Shown here piece by piece: positions 53,135-62,188 of a DNA stretch of 64,000 bases (positions are counted from its first letter, which is position 1; each line of letters starts with the position of its first letter). Made by a program: the position numbers and the translations under genes. Source of the stretch: Streptomyces sp. P3 (GTDB lineage Bacteria; Actinomycetota; Actinomycetes; Streptomycetales; Streptomycetaceae); assembly GCF_003032475.1 (NCBI RefSeq), contig NZ_CP028369.1, forward strand, positions 1,736,001 through 1,800,000. Direction: 5' to 3'. The notes beneath the pieces were generated by a model. The model was given only the letters and a program-made list of their open reading frames with translations. It was not told where the DNA came from and made no database searches.

Positions 53135-54402
53135 GCGGGCTGCCCGCCGCAACGCGTGACTGGCTGGCGGGACCTGGACTCACCCGACTCTGGCAGGGGG
53201 CACGCAAACGCCTGGAGAGCAACGGCGTACAGGCCACGGGGTCGCTCCGGCTGACCGCGATGAACGCCCAGGAACGCAACGACCTGTCTCTCCTGCTGGG
53301 CAAACCCCTCACAGGTGCCGCCGTGACCATACGGCTCGACGTGCTCGACGCACGGCTACGCGCCTCGGCCGCCGGACTCGGCCTCAGACAGACCCTGGAG
53401 GAACTCGGCCCGCCACTCACCGACCGCCGTGCCGCCCGCGCGGACGTTGCGGCACGGCGGGAACAGGTGTGGTCGTCCCTCGCTTCGTCACTGGACACCT
53501 CCCCGCTCGCCGACCAGGAATGGCCCCGGCAGTGGTACGACCTGCTGCGCCGTACCGGCGTTCCGAAGGGAGTGACGCCCGAAGCAGCGATATGGACACT
53601 CCAGCAAGCGGTCCAAGTCCTCACCACTCTCCTCGGACCCGAGCGGGGCAGCACACTCGGCCGAGGAGAACTCGCCGCCATGGCGACCGGCTCCGCGCAC
53701 GGCCTGGACGACGGCACCTGGCTCGCACGTCTCGTCCAACGCGGCGTCGCCCTCGCCCACGGCACTGAGTTCCCCGACGACGCGGCCGGTCGACGAGCTC
53801 TGTGGCGGCTGGTGTCCGTCACTCCGGACGAGGTTTCCAGCACGGTCCTGACGTACGGGCTGCGGCCCGACGGCGAGGGCTGGCAGGAGCGCGCCCTACG
53901 GGAGCGGGCCGACCATCACGCCGAAGTTCACGTCACACCGCGCGACCTGCATGACCTTCGGCTGCAACTGCCCGCCGGAACGCTGATCCACATCTGTGAG
54001 AATCCGCGCGTGGTTGAAGCCGCGGCGGACGCGGCCTGCGTCCAGCCCCTCGTATGCACGTCCGGCAGCGCCGCCACCGTGGTCTTCACGCTTCTCGACG
54101 CCCTCGCCGCGACGGGTTGCCGCTTCGCGTACCACGGCGACTTCGACTGGCCGGGGATCGCTCTCGCCAACCGGGTCATCCGCCGCTACGAAGCCCGGCC
54201 GTGGCGCATGGGCACCGCGGATTACGAGCACCTGGCCGCTCGCAGTCAGGCCGAGGGCATCCCTCAACTGGCGCTCGACGGCCCGCCGGTCGACGCGGAC
54301 TGGGACTCGGATCTCGCCCCTGCCATGACCGCCCTCGGCGTCGCGCTCCATGAGGAGGCCACGCTCGACCTCTTGGTGGCCGACCTTTCACGCCTGGCGT
54401 AG
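53131..54402 (+). CDS. jetD: JetD of type III Wadjet, Toprim nuclease (DUF2399/DUF3323)
   Basis: The product is 423 residues, with ATG 53131 overlapping the jetC stop. The C-terminal Toprim domain shows the catalytic Glu in HICENPRVVEAAA near 290 and the DxD of YHGDFDWPGIALAN near 335, the same active site as topoisomerase VI A. The N-terminal part is the arm that binds the SMC complex (LTAMNAQERNDLSLLLGK). JetD cleaves DNA once JetABC recognises a small circular molecule. It completes an intact jetABCD operon. Confidence 0.92.
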   Translation: MSGLPAATRDWLAGPGLTRLWQGARKRLESNGVQATGSLRLTAMNAQERNDLSLLLGKPLTGAAVTIRLDVLDARLRASAAGLGLRQTLEELGPPLTDRRAARADVAARREQVWSSLASSLDTSPLADQEWPRQWYDLLRRTGVPKGVTPEAAIWTLQQAVQVLTTLLGPERGSTLGRGELAAMATGSAHGLDDGTWLARLVQRGVALAHGTEFPDDAAGRRALWRLVSVTPDEVSSTVLTYGLRPDGEGWQERALRERADHHAEVHVTPRDLHDLRLQLPAGTLIHICENPRVVEAAADAACVQPLVCTSGSAATVVFTLLDALAATGCRFAYHGDFDWPGIALANRVIRRYEARPWRMGTADYEHLAARSQAEGIPQLALDGPPVDADWDSDLAPAMTALGVALHEEATLDLLVADLSRLA

Positions 54403-54613
54403 AGACATCGACACCATGCCGGACTCCGGGAGCCAAGCTGCTCTGAAGTCCCCGGCCTGGGTCGGTTCCCGACTCGGGCACCGCTCCGGAGTCGGAAGCA
54501 AGTCCGGACCCAGCCAACTGCCGGGGCCGTAACCTCGACCAACTCCGCTGGATTACTGGGGTTGACGTGTGAAAATGCTGGTCCGACCCGTGCCCGTGCC
54601 CACTGGAGATGAC

Positions 54614-57316
54614 GTGACTATCGCGTACCTTGTGGCAGCGCCAGACCGGCAGCAGGCGCCGCTCAAGACTCTGGCTCACGTCGAGTTCCAACTGCGAGTG
54701 CTGGGGCTGCTCTGTGCCGCTGCGACCGGAAAACCTTCCTCTTTGACTACACCGGGATCCCTCGATGTCTGGTCCCGCTACATCCTGCTACGGCGTAGTT
54801 CTCTGAGATGTGACATCTGTGAATCCGCCGCGCTTGACGTCGCCGACAGCATCAACACCGAGGTCGCTAAAGACACCTCGATCCGCCGAATGCGCAACCA
54901 GGTGTTCCATGGCGGCCCGGATCCGGAAAACGTAGACCTCGATGCACTCCATCAGGTTGTCTCAGCCAACGCGGACCACATCGTGGCGATCTATGCACAC
55001 GGGCACGTCACCGAGCTGGAGCCGTTCTTCATTCCCATCAACGGTGAGCTCGCCGCCCTGCACGATTACTCCGAGGGATCCGCAACCTATTGGCCCCGCC
55101 ACGGGCACGCGACCGATGTCACGCGGTCGGAGATCCTTGAGGCGCTCCAGAAGCTGGGGCCGCAGCGCGGCGACCGGCTTCTGGAGAGCTTCGCGCTGGA
55201 CATCCAGAAGGATCTGGACGGTTTCGCCGCACGGGAGTCAATCCAGACTCTCGTCGCCCCGCCCGAGCCAATCGTGGTGCGCTGGGACCTACGCACGTCC
55301 GGTGGCACAATCCGGCGCGTCGACCGGTTCGAGCTGAATGCTGATCACGCCCGGGTCTGGCATTCCGAGTCGGGCACAAAGCCGTACAAGGCGTTCCTAG
55401 CAGACATCTGCAATTGGGAGCTCCTCAAGGAACGGCTCCTGGAGGAGCTCGAGGAGCAGGTAACGGAAGAGAGTCTGATCAGGGAGGAGCTATTCCCGGA
55501 TCTCAAGCAGCATGTCCCCGATGTGTCTGCGCGGGTCTGTGTCGCAGATGGTCCGTTCGGAGATGGCAGCGACGTCACCATCACTCAAGCGTGTAAGCGG
55601 ATCGCCGCCCGGACCGGCATCTACAGCTCGTACACGAACCTCATCACGCTCACCGGCGAGGCCGGATCAGGCAAAACGCATAGCCTGCTGCAGTTTGCTC
55701 GGGAGTCACTCGCTCGTGGCGGGGAGCTCGCCCCCATTTCGATCTACATCTCGTCGAGCGGGAAGAGTGCAAACAGCCTCGACACGCTTCTCGACGCCAG
55801 TATGGGGCGTACGTTGATTCTCAACTCGCGTTCCGTGCTGGCGCTGTGCCGCGCGGGTCTGGCGATTCTGGTGATCGACGGCTTCGACGAGTTGCTCGGC
55901 TTCCGTACCTACGACAACCCACTGAGCGGTCTGAGACCGATCCTGGACGCACTGCGCGGCCGGGGAACAGTGATCCTGTCTGCGCGGTCAAGCTACTCTG
56001 AAGCCCGCCTCCGTCAGGACCTGGAACTTCACGCTTCGATGGACTGGCCGCCATATGTGACGACGCTTGAGCTCCTGCCATGGCGGCCGGAACAACTGCG
56101 GGAACTCACCCACAGACTCCCTGTCGAGGAGGCCCGGGCCAAGATGTCCCCGGAGATTCGGCAGATGTTGACTACACCGTTCTTCTGTCTGGCCTTCGCG
56201 GTCTGGGCACGGACCGATAAGTCGCTGGAGTTCTTGCAGTTTGTCGTCGAGACCTACCTACAGCGCGAACGGCGCAAGCAGCCTGGCCAGGCCGGCGTCG
56301 AACTCTTCAGCTCGGGAGTGCTTGCCGACATCTTCTCCGAGGTTGCGGAAATGATCGCCCGGAACGCGGTTGCGGAAGTCTCGGAAGACGATCTTGAGTT
56401 GGCAGCGTCACAAGCTCTGGACCGTGACCTCACGAAAGAGGAGAAGCGTCGGCTGATCGCGTTGTGCGGAATGAGCGCCGAATGGGCGGAGAATGAACTC
56501 TCGTTCAAGTTCACCCACCTCGCCATCGCCGAGCAGTTCCTCGCCCGGCAGGTTGCCCGGCTGCCGCTCGACCAGGCAGCCTCCCTGTTGTTCAGCGTTG
56601 CCATCTCGGGGCTCTGCGCGCAGCTGATCGTCTCTATTTGGCGAACGGAGCGTGGCAACATGCCGACCGAACTGATCGCCGCACTCCAGGAAAAGGTGAC
56701 CGCCGCCGAGCCCTACGACCAGCGTCTACCTGGGGCGATCAGTCTCGGCGAGCTGTGGGCGAAGGTTCACGGAACCGGTGACGGCCCTCGCTCCGTGCGG
56801 CGGATCACGGTCGAGTCTCTAGAGCTCGGTGGTTCCGGCCGGGTTTCACTCGAGGAGGCGCATGTCCAAAACCTGACCGTGGGGCCAGATATTGAGCTTC
56901 GGCTGGCCTCCAGCCGCGTCGATCGACTGGATCTGTCGAAGTCGACAGGCGTCGCCCTGGTGGGAGACTCCTACAAGCAGGTGCTCGAGTTGCTGACGCA
57001 AGACGAGTTGGCGGTTGGGCAGTCGAGGATCAAACACGCGCTCGGGCTGGCTGACGAAGTTACCGAAGACATCACCGAGATCGACAGCTACTTCAAGTCG
57101 AACATCGCCCTCGCCAGGGGGCCAATCATTGTGAACTCGCGTGATTTCGCGCCCGACGACAACCGGCTCAACTGGGTTCGAGAATACGGTCTCGACGCTT
57201 GGCAGGGCTTCGTCCGCAGGATGCAGGAGGAAGGAAAAATCACCCTTGAGAAGGTGAATGCGAGTGGGCGCCTGAAAGTGCGACTGCGCCTGACGGAGGC
57301 ATTCGACGAGCAGTGA
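54614..57316 (+). CDS. NACHT-type STAND NTPase, candidate defence protein
   Basis: I choose GTG 54614, which has GGAG five bases upstream; a frame to 54569 is also possible. The product is 900 residues. The NTPase core has Walker A LTGEAGSGKTHSLLQF near 349 and Walker B AILVIDGFDELLGF near 419, followed by RGTVILSARSSY, all typical of NACHT. The N-terminal 330 residues contain a helical part (LAHVEFQLRVLG) and no recognised effector. The C-terminal region has no clear repeats; a beta-helix-like stretch (RRITVESLELGGSGRVSLEE) is visible near 735. Bacterial NACHT proteins act in antiphage defence, and its place after Wadjet fits that. The effector is unknown. Confidence 0.8.
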   Translation: MTIAYLVAAPDRQQAPLKTLAHVEFQLRVLGLLCAAATGKPSSLTTPGSLDVWSRYILLRRSSLRCDICESAALDVADSINTEVAKDTSIRRMRNQVFHGGPDPENVDLDALHQVVSANADHIVAIYAHGHVTELEPFFIPINGELAALHDYSEGSATYWPRHGHATDVTRSEILEALQKLGPQRGDRLLESFALDIQKDLDGFAARESIQTLVAPPEPIVVRWDLRTSGGTIRRVDRFELNADHARVWHSESGTKPYKAFLADICNWELLKERLLEELEEQVTEESLIREELFPDLKQHVPDVSARVCVADGPFGDGSDVTITQACKRIAARTGIYSSYTNLITLTGEAGSGKTHSLLQFARESLARGGELAPISIYISSSGKSANSLDTLLDASMGRTLILNSRSVLALCRAGLAILVIDGFDELLGFRTYDNPLSGLRPILDALRGRGTVILSARSSYSEARLRQDLELHASMDWPPYVTTLELLPWRPEQLRELTHRLPVEEARAKMSPEIRQMLTTPFFCLAFAVWARTDKSLEFLQFVVETYLQRERRKQPGQAGVELFSSGVLADIFSEVAEMIARNAVAEVSEDDLELAASQALDRDLTKEEKRRLIALCGMSAEWAENELSFKFTHLAIAEQFLARQVARLPLDQAASLLFSVAISGLCAQLIVSIWRTERGNMPTELIAALQEKVTAAEPYDQRLPGAISLGELWAKVHGTGDGPRSVRRITVESLELGGSGRVSLEEAHVQNLTVGPDIELRLASSRVDRLDLSKSTGVALVGDSYKQVLELLTQDELAVGQSRIKHALGLADEVTEDITEIDSYFKSNIALARGPIIVNSRDFAPDDNRLNWVREYGLDAWQGFVRRMQEEGKITLEKVNASGRLKVRLRLTEAFDEQ

Positions 57317-57640
57317 CGCGGACAGACCCGCCACCGTGCTGGCAGGCGACAGGTCACTTCGGCGGGGCAGCGATCTCCGCTCGACAGGCGTTGTATCACC
57401 GAGAACCCAGAAGACCTCAACTCGGCCGTCGACTCGGTGGCATCCGTCGTCACCATCCTGCAGGGACTCACTACTCCTGTGGTTGCGCTACACGGCTGAA
57501 CCACGTTCGTGCAGGACCCTGGGAGCGATCTGGGAGCCAACCCGCTCTCCAAGCCCCTTCGACACCAACCAACACCGCCCCACACCAACACCCTGACCAG
57601 GCAAAACAGCAAACCAACCGCTGAAGATCACGACCGACCC
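57317..57640. other. Intergenic region before the tRNA fragment
   Basis: No convincing gene in 324 bp. Composition shifts to an A/C-rich run near 57550-57630 on the left side of the tRNA-like sequence. It is the expected right end of an integrated element. Confidence 0.4.
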
Positions 57641-57686
57641 TCATTCGGGACGAAGAGGTCGTGGGTTCAAATCCCGCCACCCCGAC
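57641..57686 (+). repeat. 3' fragment of tRNA-Pro(CGG), probable attachment-site scar
   Basis: TTCGGGA (57644-57650) forms an anticodon loop with CGG, followed by the 3' stem CGAAG, the T-arm GTGGG-TTCAAAT-CCCGC (57661-57677), and CACCCCG plus discriminator A (57678-57685), as in actinomycete tRNA-Pro. Everything 5' of the anticodon loop is missing, so it is not a functional gene. Integrases of actinomycete elements commonly use the 3' half of tRNA-Pro genes, leaving exactly such a copy. Confidence 0.8.
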
Positions 57687-57701
57687 AGCTGAATAGCAGA
57701 T

Positions 57702-57736
57702 CAGAGGGCCCTTACCGAGTCGGTATGGGCCCTCTG
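57702..57736. terminator. Hairpin between att fragment and integrase relic
   Basis: Perfect arms CAGAGGGCCC (57702-57711) and GGGCCCTCTG (57727-57736); the loop has a further ACCGA-like pairing. It lies downstream of the minus-strand integrase relic and fits its original terminator. Confidence 0.6.
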
Positions 57737-57780
57737 GCGTTGCTGCGTTTCTCACTGCGTGACTATCGATTCCTGCGCGC

Positions 57781-58041
57781 TTACGACTGCTGCGGAGTGC
57801 TCCCGAGGATGCCATCCATGACCACGGCACCGGTCTGGATCATGGGCCGGCTCTGGTTCCGGTAGCACTCTTCCGTCACAGCCGTACCGGAGTGCCCGAC
57901 GAGCCGGGAGATCTCTTCCAGCGGCACGCCGCGGTCGGAGAGCAGGACACGAAGCTGTGCCGGAGCTCCCGCGGCGTCCACTCGTCTCCGTTGATCAGGC
58001 AGCAGACTCACCCGCACGGCGTTCGTCTCGGTCACGTGCAC
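57781..58041 (-). pseudogene. C-terminal relic of a tyrosine integrase
   Basis: The frame ends with LLSDRGVPLEEISRLVGHSG, then TAVTEECYRNQSRPMIQTGA, the last part of actinomycete phage/element integrases, with GHSG (box II His) and the Tyr of CYRNQ. The catalytic HxxR segment just upstream is lost to a frame disruption (reads RVDAAGAPAQLR), and no N-terminal or central domain remains. It lies 95 bp from the tRNA-Pro fragment, where an element integrase normally sits. Confidence 0.75.
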
Positions 58042-58259
58042 CTTGGCCGGAGCACAGGGTCAGACGAAGGCCCCCCATGTCCTGCACCCCCCGGTGAGCG
58101 ACTCAGTACGAGACACCGTTCGGGGCCGGAAGAAATAGAACAAGTTAGGACCTGTCGCGGAAGTGCAGGTCGCAGCTACTCATTGAGCGACGGCTGTTGA
58201 CGGGCCATTCCGTCCGCCGTCTGTACAACGAGAGGGTGTGCGCTGGGCAACCGACAGCT

Positions 58260-58403
58260 CTAGGGGGTCGGCATCCCGAACAGGAGGACGGTCACCAGTA
58301 TGGTCACCGGAATAGCCAGGACCACGGCCAGCCCGGCAAGGCAGCCCCAGACAGTCAGTCGAGCACTGGTTCTCATGTAGTCATCGCTCTTCGGCACGCC
58401 CAT
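58260..58403 (-). CDS. Small predicted membrane protein
   Basis: From ATG 58403 the product is 47 residues with one hydrophobic segment (LAGLAVVLAIPVTILVTVLL) near residues 21-40. A longer frame to 58490 exists. No ribosome site is clear and no family is recognised. The 58042-58259 stretch beyond it shows nothing. It may be non-coding. Confidence 0.3.
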   Translation of the reverse strand: MGVPKSDDYMRTSARLTVWGCLAGLAVVLAIPVTILVTVLLFGMPTP

Positions 58404-58476
58404 ATCCAACAGTGAGAACTCCGACTCTCTACCTACAGAGGCACGTAGCCCCAGGACTGCCATGTGAAAGTGCAGG

Positions 58477-58690
58477 TCACAGCCACTCATTGAGGGCTGC
58501 GATCAACACGGTCGCTTCGTAGCGAACGGCGAGCCTGTCATGGCTGGTGGCCACGGCCCGGTGACGCTTGAGGCGATTGATCCCGCACTCAACCGCGTGC
58601 CGCTGCCTGTAGTCGTCCCGGTCGGACTTCGGCGAACGGCCGCCGCGGGACCCGCGCTTCTGCCGGTTGCGGACGCGGTCTGCGGCTACC
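58477..58690 (-). pseudogene. C-terminal relic of an IS5-type transposase
   Basis: The frame reads [20 protein letters not shown], then [20 protein letters not shown] and [17 protein letters not shown]. This is the end of IS5-family DDE transposases, including the catalytic Glu of the Y-(2)-R-(3)-E motif. Upstream parts of the gene are missing or out of frame. It is a degenerate insertion sequence near the right edge of the accessory region. Confidence 0.75.
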
Positions 58691-58875
58691 GGATTGTCCG
58701 GTCTTCCGCTTCCCGAGCACACCGTGCGAGCACGGTGGATCGACGGAGAACAACCGACCCGCGAACGATGGCGCCACATGGTGACGACGCGTCGCAATCA
58801 ACTCGCCACGACCCGTTGGGCGTTCCGCACATGCGCAGATCGCTGGTCGACGAGACGCGACTACGATCGCCGGTC

Positions 58876-59772
58876 ATGGACTGGCTGGAGCGCACCGCAA
58901 GGCTGAGGCAGTGGACCAGAAGCGGGACCCGCGCGCCGCACAAGCCGTTGCTGTTGCTGTACGCCCTCGGTCGGTTCCAGCAGGATGCCGTCGGCGAACT
59001 GCGGTACAGCGCGGTGGAGGAAGATCTGCAGCGGCTCCTGACCGAGTACGGTCCGCCGAACAGGACGACTCCGGCCTACCCGTTCCACCACCTGGTGAGC
59101 GACGGCGTGTGGGAGGTGTGCACCGACCGCGGACCGGGCAGCCCCGGCAGCGGGGTGCGTGAGTTGCGGGCCGCGGGGGCCGTTGGGCGGCTGGCGCCGG
59201 AGCTGCGGGCGGCGCTGCGGCGTGAGCCGGCGTTGCTCGGCCGGATGGCGCGAGTCCTGCTCGACCTGCACTTCCCGCCTTCGCTCCACGGCGACCTGTG
59301 CGAATTCGTCGGCCTGGGGCTGGAGCCGGCGGAGTCCGGAGAGCTCTCGGCCGCCGTGCGAAGGCGACGGGATCCGCGGATGCGGGAGCGGGTCCTGACG
59401 GCATACGAGTACCGGTGCGCCTTCTGCGGCTACGACGGCAGGATCGGCGCGGTGCCAGTCGGGCTGGAGGCGGCGCATGTGCGCTGGTGGGCGTTGGACG
59501 GCCCGGACACCGTCGACAACGGACTGTGCCTGTGTTCGCTGCACCACAAACTCTTCGACAAGGGCGTCCTCGGTGTCGGTGACGGCCACCGCGTCCTGGT
59601 CTCCCAGCGCTTCGTCGGCCACAGCCCCGCCGCCCGCGAGCACGTCATCGCGCTCGCCGGCCGGCCACTCATCGGCCCCCAACCGGGCGCCCAGCCCGTC
59701 GCCACGACCCACCGCTCCTGGCACATCAGCCAGGTCTTCCACGGCAGCCCACGCCCTGCCACGGCCGCCTGA
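58876..59772 (+). CDS. SBD-HNH restriction endonuclease for phosphorothioated DNA (ScoMcrA-like)
   Basis: ATG 58876 opens a 298-residue protein. The N-terminal half resembles the sulfur-binding domain: HKPLLLLYALGRFQQ near residue 22, and PAYPFHHLVSDGVWEV near 70, where the YPF-x-x-L-x-x-x-G-x-W pattern contacts phosphorothioate. The C-terminal half is an HNH nuclease: CAFCGYDG near 178, LEAAHVRWW near 196, DNGLCLCSLHHKLFD near 214. Such type IV enzymes cut DNA carrying Dnd modification. No dnd genes are visible here, as expected for a host that excludes modified DNA. Confidence 0.85.
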   Translation: MDWLERTARLRQWTRSGTRAPHKPLLLLYALGRFQQDAVGELRYSAVEEDLQRLLTEYGPPNRTTPAYPFHHLVSDGVWEVCTDRGPGSPGSGVRELRAAGAVGRLAPELRAALRREPALLGRMARVLLDLHFPPSLHGDLCEFVGLGLEPAESGELSAAVRRRRDPRMRERVLTAYEYRCAFCGYDGRIGAVPVGLEAAHVRWWALDGPDTVDNGLCLCSLHHKLFDKGVLGVGDGHRVLVSQRFVGHSPAAREHVIALAGRPLIGPQPGAQPVATTHRSWHISQVFHGSPRPATAA

Positions 59773-59833
59773 ACATCGAATCGTCGGCCGCGCCTGGCCG
59801 CGCCTGCGGGCAGCGCAACGCCGGAGGGGCTGC

Positions 59834-60280
59834 GTGAAGGAGCGAGTCGGTGAGCACGGGCAGAGGCGGCTCCGGGTCTTCGTCCTGGGCTGTGAAGCCC
59901 TCTCCCTGGCAGTGCGCGGTGATCGGAAGATGATCGCCCGGCTCGACCTCGCGGCGCGAGGGGAGGCCGAAGTGGTGACGTCGCCGATGGCCCTGGTCGA
60001 GGCGTATGACGGCAGAACGACCGAACAGCGCTGGGACTGGGTGCTGTCCCGGCTCCAGGTCGTCGGCATCGGGAAGGACGAGGCCCGCCGGGCACGCCGG
60101 CTCCTGACCGACGCCGAGCTGCACGGCCACAAGTACGCGGTCGACGCCGTGCTCGCCGCGATCGCGCGACAGCAGAAGGGACGGGTCACCGTTCACCTCG
60201 GACGTCGACGACCTGGACGAGCTGGTCGAGTCCGGTGCGACGGATCTTGGCTTCCTGTTGGGCGGTGCGGCCGTTGGTGA
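59834..60280 (+). pseudogene. Decayed PIN-domain gene
   Basis: The frame encodes a PIN-like domain (EVVTSPMALVEAYDG, HGHKYAVDAVLAAIARQQKG), but the first active-site aspartate is replaced by glycine (VFVLGCEAL where VLDCEAL is expected). After GRVTV the natural PIN end TSDVDDLDELVE continues in another reading frame, so a frameshift lies near 60195. The 3' end overlaps the convergent HAD relic. It is probably a non-functional toxin or ribonuclease gene. Confidence 0.6.
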
Positions 60281-60596
60281 CGATCACGCAGGTCCAGTCG
60301 GCGGCCCGTGCTCTGCCGAGGGCCTCGCGGGAGACGTCGGCCAGTACGACGCGATCGGCAGCGCCACGGTCGAGCAGGGCGTGGACGGCCGTGGTGGGCA
60401 CCCTGTCCCGGTACCGGTCGGTCATGGCCGCTGCGACCTCGTGGCGGGCGGTACCGCCGCCGGCGTCGAGATCCATCACCCAGGTGAGGTCGGTGTCGGG
60501 CAGGCAGTGCTCGGTGAGGAATGCGGTGACGGCGTCACGGAAGGCGGCGTCGCGGTCGACCAGGGTGTTGCCGAGGTCCAGCATCAGCAACGGCAT
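60186..60596 (-). pseudogene. Truncated HAD-family hydrolase
   Basis: From ATG 60596 the frame gives MPLLMLDLGNTLVDRD, a HAD motif I in which the second Asp of DxD is Gly, then WTCVIVTNGR (motif II T/S). The protein stops after 136 residues, at the point where HAD enzymes should continue to the motif III Lys and the motif IV acidic residues. Truncation, the damaged motif I and overlap with the PIN relic mark it as decayed. Confidence 0.6.
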
Positions 60597-60773
60597 GATC
60601 GGCAGTAGATCACTGGCGATGCCCTCGCCGCCGCCCCGGTGCAGGTCGAACGCACCGGGCGCGACCCGGCACGGCTCCTGAGGTAAGCGGTCGGCCAGCG
60701 TGCGCCGGACGACGCGAACTCGCCGGCGCGCGTGCCGGTCTGGCGCATCGAGCGGCTCGCCGCCCGCCCCGTC

Positions 60774-60836
60774 GAGCCCGCCCCGCACCCGGTGGGCGAG
60801 CCCGCCCCGCACCCGGTGAGCGAGCCCGCCCCGCAC
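60774..60836. repeat. 24-bp tandem repeat, 2.6 copies
   Basis: A unit beginning GAGCCCGCCCCGCACCCGGT recurs at 60774, 60798 and 60822 (the last partial). It lies in the 323-bp gap 60597-60919 between the HAD relic and the MFS gene, where I see no gene. An open frame on the plus strand would encode EPAPHPV repeats but has no support as a gene. Confidence 0.7.
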
Positions 60837-60919
60837 GAGCCCGCAGCAGCAGGGCGCGAGATCGCTGTCGCGCGGCAGGCGGCGGCAGGGGGCGGCCGAA
60901 GAGCGGAGCCCGGCGAGGG

Positions 60920-62188
60920 TCAGGGTGTCACCGGTGCGTCCACTTCGTCGCGGGCCGACGGGATGTCGCGGATCCGGCGCAGACGGGAGCAGACGAGCCA
61001 CAGCACCCCGCTGGTCATGCCCACCCCTGCGAACAGCAGCCCGCCGCGGACGCCCAGCCACTCGCCGAGTGCACCGCCGACCACACCACCGACCGGAATG
61101 ATCCCCCAGATGAGGAACCTGACGCTGGCGTTCATCCGTCCCAGCAGGTGGTCCGGGCACATCGCCTGCCGGAAACTGACCTGCGCGACGTTGTACACCA
61201 CGAGACCGAACGCGGCGGTGAACCAGGGTACGGCGAAGAACAGCATGCGCCACCCCGGACCGGCGAGCGGGATGAGGAGCACCGTCGGGATGGTCGCCAG
61301 GTAGGCGAGCCAGATCACGCGGACCTGGCCCAGGCGTCCCGCGAGGGCGCCCGCCAGGGTGGCCCCGAGTACGCCGCCGACCCCGCCGACGGTCATGAAG
61401 GCCCCCGCTGCGGCCTCGGAGAGGCCGACGTCGTGGACGAGCAGCAGGAGTATCAGAGGTGCCTGGACGGCGTAGAAGAAGTTGTACGTGGCTGCCGACC
61501 CCACGACGGCGCGCATGAGGGGGTTCTTGAGGACGAAGGACAGGCCGCTCCTGATCTCCTCGCGCATCCTTGCCGTCGGCTTCCGCAAGGGCTCCGCCTC
61601 CGGCTTGCGGATGCGCAGCAGCAGGAGGAAGGAGGCGACGTAGCTCACGGCCTGTATCGAGACCGCCGCTGCCGCTCCCACCTGGGCGAGCGCCCCGGCC
61701 GCAGCCGGTCCGGCCATCTGTGAGGCGGAATTCGTACTCTCCAACTTCGAGTTGCCCTCGACGAGCCGATCACGTCCGACCACCGCAGGTATGTAGGCCT
61801 GATAGGCGATCTCGTAGAAGGTGCGCGCCGCACCGAGCAGCAGGGCCACCACGAGGAGTACGGGGAAGGTGAGCCGGTCCAGCAGCGCAGCGCACGCCAG
61901 GATCACCATCAGCACGGCACGGCTGAGGTCGCACACGATCAGGACGGGCCGGCGCCGCATACGGTCGATCCAGGCCCCCGCGGGCAGGCCGAGTACCAGG
62001 TACGAGAGGCCGAGGCCGGCCTGGAGCAAGCCCATCTGCAGGGGTGAGGCTGCCAGCGTGGTGACCGCGATCAGGGGGAGTGCGGTGCGGCTGACGGAGG
62101 TACCGAGCATGCTCAGGCTCTGTGAGGACCACAGGAGCCGGAACTCCGGCAGTCTGGTGACGCGCGCCTCGTTGCCCACCGTGCTCAC
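60920..62188 (-). CDS. MFS transporter
   Basis: GTG 62188 overlaps the TldE-like stop by four bases (GTGA). The product is 422 residues with about twelve hydrophobic segments in two halves; between TM2 and TM3 is AGAWIDRMRRRPVLI (the MFS loop 2-3 motif). The central loop (RIRKPEAEPLRKPTARMREE) is charged. It resembles the enterobactin-exporter/macrolide-efflux-like MFS group. The substrate is unknown. It follows tldE and tldD as one operon. Confidence 0.87.
   Translation of the reverse strand: MSTVGNEARVTRLPEFRLLWSSQSLSMLGTSVSRTALPLIAVTTLAASPLQMGLLQAGLGLSYLVLGLPAGAWIDRMRRRPVLIVCDLSRAVLMVILACAALLDRLTFPVLLVVALLLGAARTFYEIAYQAYIPAVVGRDRLVEGNSKLESTNSASQMAGPAAAGALAQVGAAAAVSIQAVSYVASFLLLLRIRKPEAEPLRKPTARMREEIRSGLSFVLKNPLMRAVVGSAATYNFFYAVQAPLILLLLVHDVGLSEAAAGAFMTVGGVGGVLGATLAGALAGRLGQVRVIWLAYLATIPTVLLIPLAGPGWRMLFFAVPWFTAAFGLVVYNVAQVSFRQAMCPDHLLGRMNASVRFLIWGIIPVGGVVGGALGEWLGVRGGLLFAGVGMTSGVLWLVCSRLRRIRDIPSARDEVDAPVTP

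Noticed and set aside
57641..57686. Functional tRNA gene
   Set aside because: Only the anticodon loop, T-arm and 3' acceptor strand are present; the D-arm and 5' acceptor strand are missing.
60732..61304. Plus-strand gene with EPAPHPV repeats
   Set aside because: No ribosome site, and most of it is antisense to the MFS transporter. The repeat is a 24-bp minisatellite in a gap.
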